DNA of 42,581 nt, from the NCBI GenBank assembly GCA_047638695.1, contig JBLINY010000032.1, forward strand, positions 1 through 42,581, read 5' to 3'. Position numbers and translations under genes: made by a program. The DNA is from JAHECQ01 sp047638695 (GTDB lineage Bacteria > Actinomycetota > Acidimicrobiia > Acidimicrobiales > SZUA-35). The notes beneath the pieces are model-generated. The model did no database searches and was not told the origin of the DNA. It saw nothing but the letters and a program-made list of their open reading frames with translations. Of the stretch, positions 8,012 to 15,234 are shown piece after piece (the first letter of the stretch is position 1; each line of letters opens with the position of its first letter).

Positions 8012-8797
8012 ATGGATCTTGGTCTGAGCGAGCGCGTGGTTGTCGTAACGGGCGGTGCATCGAACATCGGGCGGGCCATCGCCACCGAATTTGCCGCAGA
8101 GGGAGCGACGGTTGCCATCCTTGATCGAGACACGGACATGGCCGAACGGACAGCGGCCGAGATCTCCGAGGCGGGCGGCAAGGCAGTGCCCTACGACCTC
8201 GATCTCACCGATACCGAGGCAACGGCCAGCACGATGGCGGCGGTCGAAGACGACCTCGGCCCCGTTCACACATTGGTGAACAATGTTGGATGGAACGGGC
8301 CGGCCAAGTTCTTTCTCGATCTCACACCGGATCGCTGGGACAAGGCGTACCAGCTCAACCTGTTGCCAACCTTCAGCGCCACCCACGCTGCGCTGGGGCG
8401 CATGGTGGAGAGGCGAGAGGGGTCGATCGTCAATATCTCGAGCGACGCAGGCTTTGGCGAGTTCCGGATGGGTGACTACGGCCCAATGAAGGCTGGAGTG
8501 ATGGCATTCACTCGCACCATTGCCAAGGAATATGGCCGCTATGGCATTCGCGCAAACTCGGTGTGCCCCGGGCTCGTGATCCCGGAACCTGATGCCATCG
8601 GCGAAGCCAGTCTGTGGCAACAAGACATCGGCTTTGGCGAGAAACAGATCGCCGACATGGAGGCAGGAACCCCACTTCGACGTCGATCCGAAGCGGTCGA
8701 CATCGCCTGGACCGTCGTCTATCTCGCCTCCAATCAGGCTCGGCAGCTGACCGGCCAAGCCCTCAGTGTTTCCGGCGGATTTGCGATGCCGCGATGA
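8012..8797 (+). CDS. Short-chain dehydrogenase/reductase (BadH-like)
   Basis: A 261-residue classical SDR. The dinucleotide loop TGGASNIG is at residues 13-20, NNVG replaces NNAG near residue 91, Ser is in NISSDAGF, and the catalytic pair is in YGPMKAG (YxxxK). Asp at the end of strand 2 (ILDRD) favours NAD(H). The C-terminal GQALSVSGGFAMPR is standard. It resembles dehydrogenases of alicyclic hydroxyacyl-CoA or dihydrodiol substrates, but these are not separable by eye. It is divergent from the dioxygenase operon and followed 86 bases later by the P450 gene. No Shine-Dalgarno precedes the ATG, in line with the promoter placed at 7976-8003. Specific substrate unknown. Confidence 0.85.
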   Translation: MDLGLSERVVVVTGGASNIGRAIATEFAAEGATVAILDRDTDMAERTAAEISEAGGKAVPYDLDLTDTEATASTMAAVEDDLGPVHTLVNNVGWNGPAKFFLDLTPDRWDKAYQLNLLPTFSATHAALGRMVERREGSIVNISSDAGFGEFRMGDYGPMKAGVMAFTRTIAKEYGRYGIRANSVCPGLVIPEPDAIGEASLWQQDIGFGEKQIADMEAGTPLRRRSEAVDIAWTVVYLASNQARQLTGQALSVSGGFAMPR

Positions 8798-8808
8798 GAC
8801 ACGAGCGT

Positions 8809-8814
8809 TAGGTT
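8809..8814 (+). promoter_or_regulatory. -10 hexamer TAGGTT upstream of P450
   Basis: TAGGTT at 8809-8814 fits TANNNT and lies 69 bases before ATG 8884. A ribosome-binding site GAAGGGG is present near 8868-8874, so this gene would have a leader, unlike its upstream neighbour. A -35 element at normal spacing is not evident. Confidence 0.35.
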
Positions 8815-8883
8815 GAACTGCTCGGGCGTCGGGGGCTGACAGCTGCGTTTGTTCCACCTGCCTGAAACGAAGGGGCCATTGTC

Positions 8884-10203
8884 ATGAGCACTACTGATTC
8901 AATGCCAGCCGCACGATTGGACGACGTCGACATCCACTCGCTCGACCGCTACGTCGCCAATGGATACCCATGGGCCGAGTGGGACCTCCTACGTCGCGAG
9001 GCGCCGGTGTACTGGTACGACCGCGACGGTTTTCCACCCTTCTGGGCGGTGACCCGGTACGACGATATTCACACCGTCGGTGCCCATCCCGAGGTGTTCT
9101 CGAACGCTGGTCCCATCCTGCGACTCGACACAACTGAGAACCTCGATCGGTTCGCTTTCTTCCGCCAGCGTCAGGCCGATCGGTACGACTGGGATGCTGC
9201 GGAGCCAATGGACATGGTGTTCAAGGATCGGCCCGACCATCTCGACATGCGGTTGCTGACGATGCGCCGATTCACGCCGGCCGCCATGCGGCGTCTTGAG
9301 GCCGATCTCGATCAGCTGTCGAAGGCGTTCGTCCGTGGTTTCATCGAAAAGGCCCGCCAGAGCACCGAACCGATTGACCTCGTTTCAGAGTTGTCCGTTG
9401 GGGTTCCCCTGGCCACGATCTGCTCGCTGATGGGTTTACCCTCGACCGACTGGTCGCGATTATCAGAGATGACCGACCAGCTCTTCATTGGCGAGTTGGC
9501 CGCTGAACATGCGCAGCCTGGCGAATTGCTGGCCGATGTGCGGCGCCGGTTAGGAACCGAATTGTTCGCCTATATCGAGGACTTGATTGCTGATCGTCAA
9601 GCTCGCGGGCCCGAGGGTGGCGATGACTTGGCCACCCTGCTGGTTCACGCAACTATTGAGGGCGAGCCATTGACGCAACAACAGCTTCACGGCTACCTGA
9701 TGTTGTTGATCGGAGCCGGTAATGAGACCACTCGAAACTCGATCACCGGGGGAGTGAGGGCACTGCTCGAACACCCGGACCAAGCGCGGCTGCTGGCCGA
9801 GGCGCCCGCTGCGCGTGTTGAGTCGGCCGTTGAGGAGATCATGCGTTGGGTGTCACCCGTCATCCAGTTCGCCCGCACCGCCCTGGCCGATTTTGAACTT
9901 GGTGACACGACGATTCGGGCTGGCGACACGGTCGGTCTCTGGTATCCATCGGCCAACCGGGATGAGGCGATGTTCGCAGACCCCTACCGGTTCGACATCA
10001 CCCGGTCGCCGAACTATCACCTTGCGTTCGGCCATGGCGTGCACTTCTGCCTCGGCGCCAATCTTGCCCGATGGGAGATGCGTTCGGTGTTCCGCGAGCT
10101 GGCGCCACATCTGGCGAACCTCGAGCTCGTCGGGGAACCTCGCCGACTGCCCCACCTCCATGTCGGAGCCGTCCATTCACAGCTCGTTCGATGGGTCGAC
10201 TAG
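8884..10203 (+). CDS. Cytochrome P450
   Basis: A 439-residue soluble bacterial P450. The I-helix oxygen-activation motif is GAGNETTRN near residue 277, the K-helix ExxR is EEIMR near residue 318, and the heme-thiolate loop is FGHGVHFCLG with Cys389 as the axial ligand. The length and the NETTRN form recall actinobacterial CYP124/125/142-type enzymes that hydroxylate terpenoid or sterol side chains, but that is resemblance only. It needs a ferredoxin and reductase, neither of which is in the window. It follows the SDR in the same direction and may be co-transcribed with it or use its own promoter at 8809. The 164 bases after it hold no convincing gene. Confidence 0.92.
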   Translation: MSTTDSMPAARLDDVDIHSLDRYVANGYPWAEWDLLRREAPVYWYDRDGFPPFWAVTRYDDIHTVGAHPEVFSNAGPILRLDTTENLDRFAFFRQRQADRYDWDAAEPMDMVFKDRPDHLDMRLLTMRRFTPAAMRRLEADLDQLSKAFVRGFIEKARQSTEPIDLVSELSVGVPLATICSLMGLPSTDWSRLSEMTDQLFIGELAAEHAQPGELLADVRRRLGTELFAYIEDLIADRQARGPEGGDDLATLLVHATIEGEPLTQQQLHGYLMLLIGAGNETTRNSITGGVRALLEHPDQARLLAEAPAARVESAVEEIMRWVSPVIQFARTALADFELGDTTIRAGDTVGLWYPSANRDEAMFADPYRFDITRSPNYHLAFGHGVHFCLGANLARWEMRSVFRELAPHLANLELVGEPRRLPHLHVGAVHSQLVRWVD

Positions 10204-10355
10204 CCCGGCCGAATCTCGGTCATGACGAGGTCGCTAGCTGCTCGGCTAACTCCAGACACCGTCATGCCCAGATCGATGCCAGTCGGTCGTCGTACGTGAA
10301 GGTCCCGTCAGCGGTGAAGCATCTTAGGAAAAAGGCGCCGAAGGATCGGTGAGAT

Positions 10356-10361
10356 TAGTGT
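10356..10361 (+). promoter_or_regulatory. -10 hexamer TAGTGT, leaderless start
   Basis: TAGTGT fits TANNNT and ends exactly 6 bases before ATG 10368, the same spacing as at 130-135. No ribosome-binding site precedes this ATG. The message is therefore predicted to be leaderless. Confidence 0.42.
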
Positions 10362-10367
10362 GCGGCC

Positions 10368-11240
10368 ATGAAGATCGGCCTGTTCTCACCCCTCCGTTCA
10401 CCCGTCTGCACACCCGAGTATCTCTCGAGGTTCGGACGCGGATGCGACGAGCGAGGGATCTATTCGATCTGGCTTGGCGAGCACGTGGTGACGTTCCCAT
10501 CGTACGAATCGAAGTATCCCGGATCTCCCGATGGCGTCTTCCGCTTTCCCGAGAAGAGTGGGCTCATGGACATGGTGAGCTCTCTCGCCTACCTCGCTGC
10601 GGTCACCGAAAAGGTGCGGCTGGGCACGGGCATCTGCATCCTTCCGCAGAACAATCCGGTCTACGCGGCCAAGGAGTACGCCAACGTCGACTTCCTCTCC
10701 AACGGCCGTCTCGACTTCGGTGTGGGTGTCGGTTGGAGCTGGGAGGAGTTCGAGGCATGCGGCGCTCCGTTCGAGCGACGCGGTGCCCGTTGCGATGAGT
10801 ATCTCGATGTGATCAAGACTCTTTGGTACGACGATCTCTCGTCGTACCAGGGCGAGTTCTACAACCTGCCCGAGTGCCACCTGTACCCGAAACCGGTGCA
10901 GGAGACCGTGCCCATCACCATCGGTGGACACAGTAAGGGCGCGCTCCGGCGGACCGCACGGTACGGAGCGAAGTGGTACGGCATAGGCCTGACTCCGGAA
11001 CAGACCAAAGCCGAGCTGGTTCGCGTCGACGAGGCTTTGGCCGCCGAGGGCCGCACTCGCGACGACCTTTGGATCATCATGGGTTCGGTAAGCGACCGGA
11101 TCGATCCGACAGTGGTCGAGGAATACGCCGAGGTTGGCGTTGATGAGGTCCTCATCCCGTTCCTGCGCCATGGCGAGAAACACCTCGACGCCAACTTGGA
11201 CGAGATCGTTGGCTACCTCGAGATAGCGGCGAGTCTCTAG
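10368..11240 (+). CDS. Luciferase-like (LLM class) oxidoreductase, probably F420-dependent
   Basis: A 290-residue TIM-barrel flavin/deazaflavin enzyme. The N-terminal strand MKIGLFSP, the LGTGICILPQNNP loop near residue 85, the segment LDFGVGVGWSWEEF and the IGGHSKGALRRTARYG motif near residue 190 are typical of the TIGR03619-type F420-dependent family. Such proteins transfer hydride between F420 and an organic substrate or act as flavin monooxygenases. In aromatic and steroid gene clusters of actinobacteria they are common, but individual substrates are mostly unknown. It stands alone between the P450 gene and the convergent end of the next minus-strand operon, 13 bases away. Confidence 0.85.
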   Translation: MKIGLFSPLRSPVCTPEYLSRFGRGCDERGIYSIWLGEHVVTFPSYESKYPGSPDGVFRFPEKSGLMDMVSSLAYLAAVTEKVRLGTGICILPQNNPVYAAKEYANVDFLSNGRLDFGVGVGWSWEEFEACGAPFERRGARCDEYLDVIKTLWYDDLSSYQGEFYNLPECHLYPKPVQETVPITIGGHSKGALRRTARYGAKWYGIGLTPEQTKAELVRVDEALAAEGRTRDDLWIIMGSVSDRIDPTVVEEYAEVGVDEVLIPFLRHGEKHLDANLDEIVGYLEIAASL

Positions 11241-11253
11241 TCGCTCGTCGGGT

Positions 11254-11754
11254 TCACCAGGGCGAGAGACCGAGCGCTTCTTCTCGCGCTCTCATTCGCT
11301 CCAGTAGCTCACGCAGTGCGGCCATTTGGTCTGAGCCGGTTTGCTGCGCAGCGAGGAGCATCGTGGCGAGCTGTTCGCTCAGGTCGCCATGCACCTCGGC
11401 GAGAGCCGAGGGCTTGGGATAGGCAGCGCGCAGAACATTGTCGCCGGCGCTGATGACTTCATCGAAGCGCTGCGCTGTGTTGAAGCGCTGCGCTGTGTTG
11501 AAGCGCTGCGCTGTTGGGTTGTCTATGAGCGTGGGATCGGCGCCACTGGCTTGGCGTAGGGTTGCAACGAGATCGGCGCAGTCGGCGTGGAGTAAGGGTC
11601 CGTAGCGGTCGATCGATTGGCCGGAACGGCGGACGATACCGATGGCGGCTATTACCTGATTGCGGATCGGGCCCCGATCGAGGTCCGGCAGCACCGTTTG
11701 CTCCAGAGCCTCTGCCACCCCGGCCAGAAGTTCTGCTGGTGATGGTTCGGTCAC
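11254..11754 (-). CDS. Small helical protein, DUF6285-like
   Basis: A 166-residue protein beginning at GTG 11754, which overlaps the stop of the kinase-like gene as GTGA; the open frame continues upstream but inside that gene. It is predicted mostly helical, with charged helices (residues 7-24 and 140-160) and no signal peptide or membrane segment. Small proteins of this kind accompany APH-like acyl-CoA-associated kinases in actinobacteria, and I believe the family is DUF6285, though this was not checked. Residues 80-97 contain three near-perfect copies of a six-residue unit TAQRFN, made by an 18-base tandem repeat. Function unknown; context suggests a partner of the kinase-like protein. Confidence 0.7.
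   Translation of the reverse strand: MTEPSPAELLAGVAEALEQTVLPDLDRGPIRNQVIAAIGIVRRSGQSIDRYGPLLHADCADLVATLRQASGADPTLIDNPTAQRFNTAQRFNTAQRFDEVISAGDNVLRAAYPKPSALAEVHGDLSEQLATMLLAAQQTGSDQMAALRELLERMRAREEALGLSPW
11464..11517. repeat. 18-base tandem repeat inside the DUF6285-like gene
   Basis: Two identical 18-base units (11464-11481 and 11482-11499) beginning GAAGCGCTGCGCTG are followed by a third that diverges at its end. They encode TAQRFN three times on the minus strand, keep frame and sit in an otherwise non-repetitive region, suggesting recent slippage. Confidence 0.9.
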
Positions 11755-12767
11755 GCCGGCACCAGTTCGTAAAAGCGGCGAAGGAATGCGCTGACCGTCG
11801 CGGCCCGATCGGCGTGACGGAGATTGAGGGTGAGCCGGTCGTGAAACGAACGGGCGCCGGTGAGGGAAATGACGGCGTGCTTCGCCTCGGCGAACGCCTG
11901 ATACCACCGCAGCCGGTCTCGATCGACGATGTAGCCGCACCCCTGTTCGTACGCGGCCAAGAAATCGTCGAACGGGAGCGACCAACGGGGACTCCAGAGA
12001 TCTCGGTAGACCCAGCCCAGATCTTCGACCGGGTCGCCGAGGTGGGTCATCTCCCAATCCAGCAGAGCCGTGAGCTTCGGCCCGTCGTACAGCAGATTGC
12101 CGAAGCGCAGATCGCCATGAACGATCGAAACCCGTGCGGGCGCCGGGGCGTTGGCTCGCAACCATTCGAAGGCCCACCGAAGGCCAGGCTGGGCCCCCAC
12201 CCGCTGGCGTTCGAACTGGTCCTGCCACAGATCGAGTTGATCGAGAGCGGCACCGGCCGGTGTAACCGAGTCGAGGAAGGGGAGCGAGGCCGCCTGCCAG
12301 TCGAAGTCGTGAAGGCAGGCTGCTGCCCGGGCCAGCTCGAGGGCGACGGCTCTCAAATCGGCATCGCCTGTTTCAACCCGGAGGGGCCGCATGCTGGCGA
12401 TTCCCTCGACGTGGCCCGTGACGAAGAACGGCTGTCCCAGCCATTCGCCCGATTCGTCGCACCAGAGCGCCGGTGGCGCAGGAACACCCGATTCGCCGAT
12501 CGCGGCGATGACGCCGAACTCTGGGGCTAGTGACGTTTCCAGTTGGCCGGCCTCAGCTTTCAGCAACATCACGCAGCGCTCAGTTCGTTGTCCCTCGGGC
12601 ACCGACCAACTTGCGGTAAATGACCACGGCTCGCGGGCATTGCCGATCGAGCTGATCAGCGCCACGTCAGTAACGATGGGCCGGGCATCGGCGCCGAGCT
12701 GGGCCACCAGAAAGCTGGTGAGTCCGCCCGCCAGCTGGGCTTCTCGGTCTACCGCAGCCGTGCTCAT
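11751..12767 (-). CDS. APH/choline kinase-like phosphotransferase
   Basis: A 338-residue protein of the aminoglycoside phosphotransferase fold. The catalytic loop is HGDLRFGNLLYD (His217, Asp219, Asn224) and the metal-binding Asp is Asp237 in LLDWEMTHLGDP. Proteins of this subfamily with the DWE form are usually found beside acyl-CoA dehydrogenases and other CoA-ester enzymes, not antibiotic resistance genes; the related ACAD10/11 N-terminal domain phosphorylates 4-hydroxyacyl-CoAs. That makes phosphorylation of a hydroxyacyl substrate a reasonable guess here. It is coupled upstream (ATGA with the CrtC-like gene) and downstream (GTGA with the small helical protein). A resistance role is unlikely. 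Confidence 0.8.
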   Translation of the reverse strand: MSTAAVDREAQLAGGLTSFLVAQLGADARPIVTDVALISSIGNAREPWSFTASWSVPEGQRTERCVMLLKAEAGQLETSLAPEFGVIAAIGESGVPAPPALWCDESGEWLGQPFFVTGHVEGIASMRPLRVETGDADLRAVALELARAAACLHDFDWQAASLPFLDSVTPAGAALDQLDLWQDQFERQRVGAQPGLRWAFEWLRANAPAPARVSIVHGDLRFGNLLYDGPKLTALLDWEMTHLGDPVEDLGWVYRDLWSPRWSLPFDDFLAAYEQGCGYIVDRDRLRWYQAFAEAKHAVISLTGARSFHDRLTLNLRHADRAATVSAFLRRFYELVPA

Positions 12768-13948
12768 TCGAGGAAGGACCAGCCTTCCCGCGTCGGTGAA
12801 GCGCAGGCGTTGTAGGCATTGGGATCTATGGGCTGCATGAGCCCGGTCGTTGTCTCGCCGTCGCAGGTGATGCGGCAGAGGTGCTCGTCAAGCCCCTTCA
12901 ACGATGCCCGTACCTCGGGGTCGTTGACGTCGAAGATGTCGCCCTCGATCAGCTCCTCGTCTCCGCTGTATTCACCCTGATGAATGTTCTTGTCGGGGGT
13001 GCCGCCGTACATTCCACAACGTAGGTAGGCCGTTTGGTTGCCGATCCGCTCGTAGCGGAGATGCTTTACTTCACCGGAGTCGAAGGTGTAGTCGACCTCG
13101 CCTTCGAGAAAGATCTGCGTGTCCTCCTCGAAGCGGAAGCGCCGCACCACGTTCGCTACTCGGCCGGCGCCTGGACGGGCGTCGCCGAACGGATAGAACA
13201 CCTTGTCGCCCCAGATGGTGAAGTCGTTGAAGGCAACAAAGCTGTTGCCGTTAACGCCAACATGCATTCGACCACCCAAGGCCAACTCGGGGCCACCGAC
13301 ACCGCGACCGACACCCCAGTGACGGTCCCGAGTGCCTCGGCCCGAGCCAGGGGCGATTTCGATGTGTTCGCCGTCCACCTCAACCCAGCCGGATACGTCG
13401 CCGAAGCTCTCGAATCCGGTGGTGACATCGGGCCGGCGGCCGCGCGGATAGCCGCGATCGATAGGAAGGGTCGGCTCTCGGAAGACCTGCCGGGTTGTGT
13501 CGGAGAAATCGAGATCGAAGCTGACCCCCCATTCGTTTGGCTCGAGCACGAAGCGCCACTGGCGTAGACCCTGGATGACCTCGGGAGCAATAGGCCCGAA
13601 GCGCATGTCCATGCGGTCGACGCCCAGTGGACGAAATGCCCGCACCGTCCGATGGATACCGTTGTGGTTCACAATGGCGTAGGCCTCGGCCCGGTCGAGG
13701 TTGGGGTAGAAACTGCACCCGGTGGCGACGAGCACGCTGCTTTCGACGTCGTGAGCGACCATCCAGTAGCGCTCGTATGCCTTTGGGTCGCTCGCCATCA
13801 TGATCCGAATTGGATCGATGGTCTGATGGATCATGTAGTCGTCGACGGGAGAGAGCGGGTACTGCTCATCGAAGTGAGGGCTGTCGCCGACGGTCAGCTT
13901 TGGGGTTCGGTCTGGGGCTGACGGGTTCGGAGGAGTTTGGTCTGTCAT
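12764..13948 (-). CDS. CrtC/AttH-like lipocalin-fold protein of unknown role
   Basis: A 394-residue soluble protein without signal peptide. It is rich in strands and carries GTRDRHWGVGRG near residue 210, a form of the R-D-R-x-W-G-V motif found in hydroxyneurosporene hydratase (CrtC) and AttH-like proteins, in which two lipocalin-like domains bind apolar ligands. Many Trp, Tyr and Phe residues across both halves support an apolar cavity. It is embedded in the CoA-transferase operon with 4-base overlaps on both sides, so it probably acts on, or carries, the same hydrophobic acid. The family call rests on one motif and overall character; no enzymatic function is claimed. Confidence 0.55.
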   Translation of the reverse strand: MTDQTPPNPSAPDRTPKLTVGDSPHFDEQYPLSPVDDYMIHQTIDPIRIMMASDPKAYERYWMVAHDVESSVLVATGCSFYPNLDRAEAYAIVNHNGIHRTVRAFRPLGVDRMDMRFGPIAPEVIQGLRQWRFVLEPNEWGVSFDLDFSDTTRQVFREPTLPIDRGYPRGRRPDVTTGFESFGDVSGWVEVDGEHIEIAPGSGRGTRDRHWGVGRGVGGPELALGGRMHVGVNGNSFVAFNDFTIWGDKVFYPFGDARPGAGRVANVVRRFRFEEDTQIFLEGEVDYTFDSGEVKHLRYERIGNQTAYLRCGMYGGTPDKNIHQGEYSGDEELIEGDIFDVNDPEVRASLKGLDEHLCRITCDGETTTGLMQPIDPNAYNACASPTREGWSFLE

Positions 13949-15234
13949 GAAAGGAGTGCCTGTCGATGGTCGGGATGAGCAATGGCAGCGAGTGCCGCTG
14001 GGCGGTCTTCCAAAGGGAGACCACGGAGGTGGGCAACACCGTGCTCGGTCACGATGGTGTCGACCAGATATCTAGGAATGGTCACACTGGCGCCGGCCGG
14101 AAGCTGTCGCACGAGGCGGGATTGTATTCCTTTGGCCGCCGTCGATGGCAGGGCGATGATCGACTGTCCCGACGGTGAGATGGAAGCGCCAAGGGCGAAG
14201 TCGGGTTGGCCGCCGGGGCCGCTAAGCACCCGGTCGCCCGCCATCTCGGCGTTGACCGAGCCATCAGCGGCAACCGACAGAGCTGAGTTGATGGCAACGA
14301 AGTTCTCGAGGCGCGCTAGCGCGACCGCTCCGTGAGAGTACGACGAGGGCACGGTGTGTATCTGGCGGTTCCGGTGGGCCCAGTCGAACGAGCGTCGAGT
14401 GCCGAGGACTCCGGTCACAACCATCAGACCCCGGTCGATGTTCTTGGTTGCCCCGGTCAGTGCGCCCGACTCCACCAGGTCGATAACAGTGTCGCCCACC
14501 ATGCCGCCGTGAAGACCCAGGTTCTTACGATCGGTCAGCGCTCCCAGGATTGACTCTGGGATGGCGCCGATGCCGAACTGGAGGACGGCGCCATCACCGA
14601 CCTGGGCAGCGGCGTTAGCGCCGATGGTTTGCGCGATCTCGTTCGGTTTCGGCACCGCTAGCTCTATGAGTGGATGGTCCACATCGACCAGCAGGTCGAC
14701 CTCGTTCCGTTGTACTTCGCCTGCCCCGAAGGTGTAGGGCATCTGCGGATTCACCTCGGCGATTACCAGTGGCGCAGTGCGCAATAGCTCGAGGCTCACC
14801 CCGGCAGAAACACCCAGGCTGAAACGACCCTCCGGCCCGGGAGGACTGACCTGAACGATTGCCACATCGATTGCCTGTGGCGCTCCGGGCCGTAGCAGCG
14901 AGAAGTACTGGCTGTAGGCGGCGGAGATGGTCGACAACACGCCGGCCTCGCGCATCTTGGCGACGGCACCGGTCGGCTGAAGACAGGTGAGCGAGAAGGG
15001 CTCGCCCGGAAAATCGAAAGGCGCGAGCGGTTCGACCAAATAGTCGGTCACAAGCTCGAGCGACGACCAGCGGTCACGATGGTCGGCCAGTGCCTGTACC
15101 AGCGTTGTTGGCACGGCGCAGATTGGGGATAGGTAGACGCGGTCGCCGTTGCCGATGGCGGCCATGGCCTGCTCGACGGTGGCCGACTTGCCCTGCCGGC
15201 TGACGTTGGGTGGCGGCAGATCGAGATGTTCCAC
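13945..15234 (-). CDS. Acetyl-CoA hydrolase/4-hydroxybutyrate CoA-transferase family protein
   Basis: A 429-residue class I CoA-transferase of the Cat1/AbfT type. The N-terminal domain includes IGNGDRVYLSPICAVPTTLV, and the second domain has the oxyanion and CoA-binding region QFGIGAIP with LGLHGGMVGDT, and the C-terminal TEHGVAHLRG motif. These enzymes form a glutamyl-CoA intermediate and swap CoA between carboxylic acids. The GTG start at 15234 follows the TAA of the double CaiB gene with no gap, and its stop overlaps the CrtC-like start. Together with the adjoining CaiB protein it indicates activation of an organic acid by CoA transfer instead of by an ATP-dependent ligase. Donor and acceptor acids are unknown. 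Confidence 0.87.
   Translation of the reverse strand: MEHLDLPPPNVSRQGKSATVEQAMAAIGNGDRVYLSPICAVPTTLVQALADHRDRWSSLELVTDYLVEPLAPFDFPGEPFSLTCLQPTGAVAKMREAGVLSTISAAYSQYFSLLRPGAPQAIDVAIVQVSPPGPEGRFSLGVSAGVSLELLRTAPLVIAEVNPQMPYTFGAGEVQRNEVDLLVDVDHPLIELAVPKPNEIAQTIGANAAAQVGDGAVLQFGIGAIPESILGALTDRKNLGLHGGMVGDTVIDLVESGALTGATKNIDRGLMVVTGVLGTRRSFDWAHRNRQIHTVPSSYSHGAVALARLENFVAINSALSVAADGSVNAEMAGDRVLSGPGGQPDFALGASISPSGQSIIALPSTAAKGIQSRLVRQLPAGASVTIPRYLVDTIVTEHGVAHLRGLPLEDRPAALAAIAHPDHRQALLS

Noticed and set aside
7997..8857. 286-residue minus-strand frame opposite the SDR gene
   Set aside because: Antisense shadow; the plus strand has a complete SDR with cofactor loop and YxxxK.
10253..10345. A minus-strand frame of about 30 residues (ending DDRLASIWA) between the P450 and the luciferase-like gene
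   Set aside because: It reads like coding DNA but has no start codon before an upstream stop and no ribosome-binding site; it could be a remnant or chance and no family can be named.
11751..12767. APH-fold gene as an aminoglycoside resistance determinant
   Set aside because: Operon context with CoA-transferases and the DWE form point to the hydroxyacyl-type kinase-like group rather than resistance enzymes.
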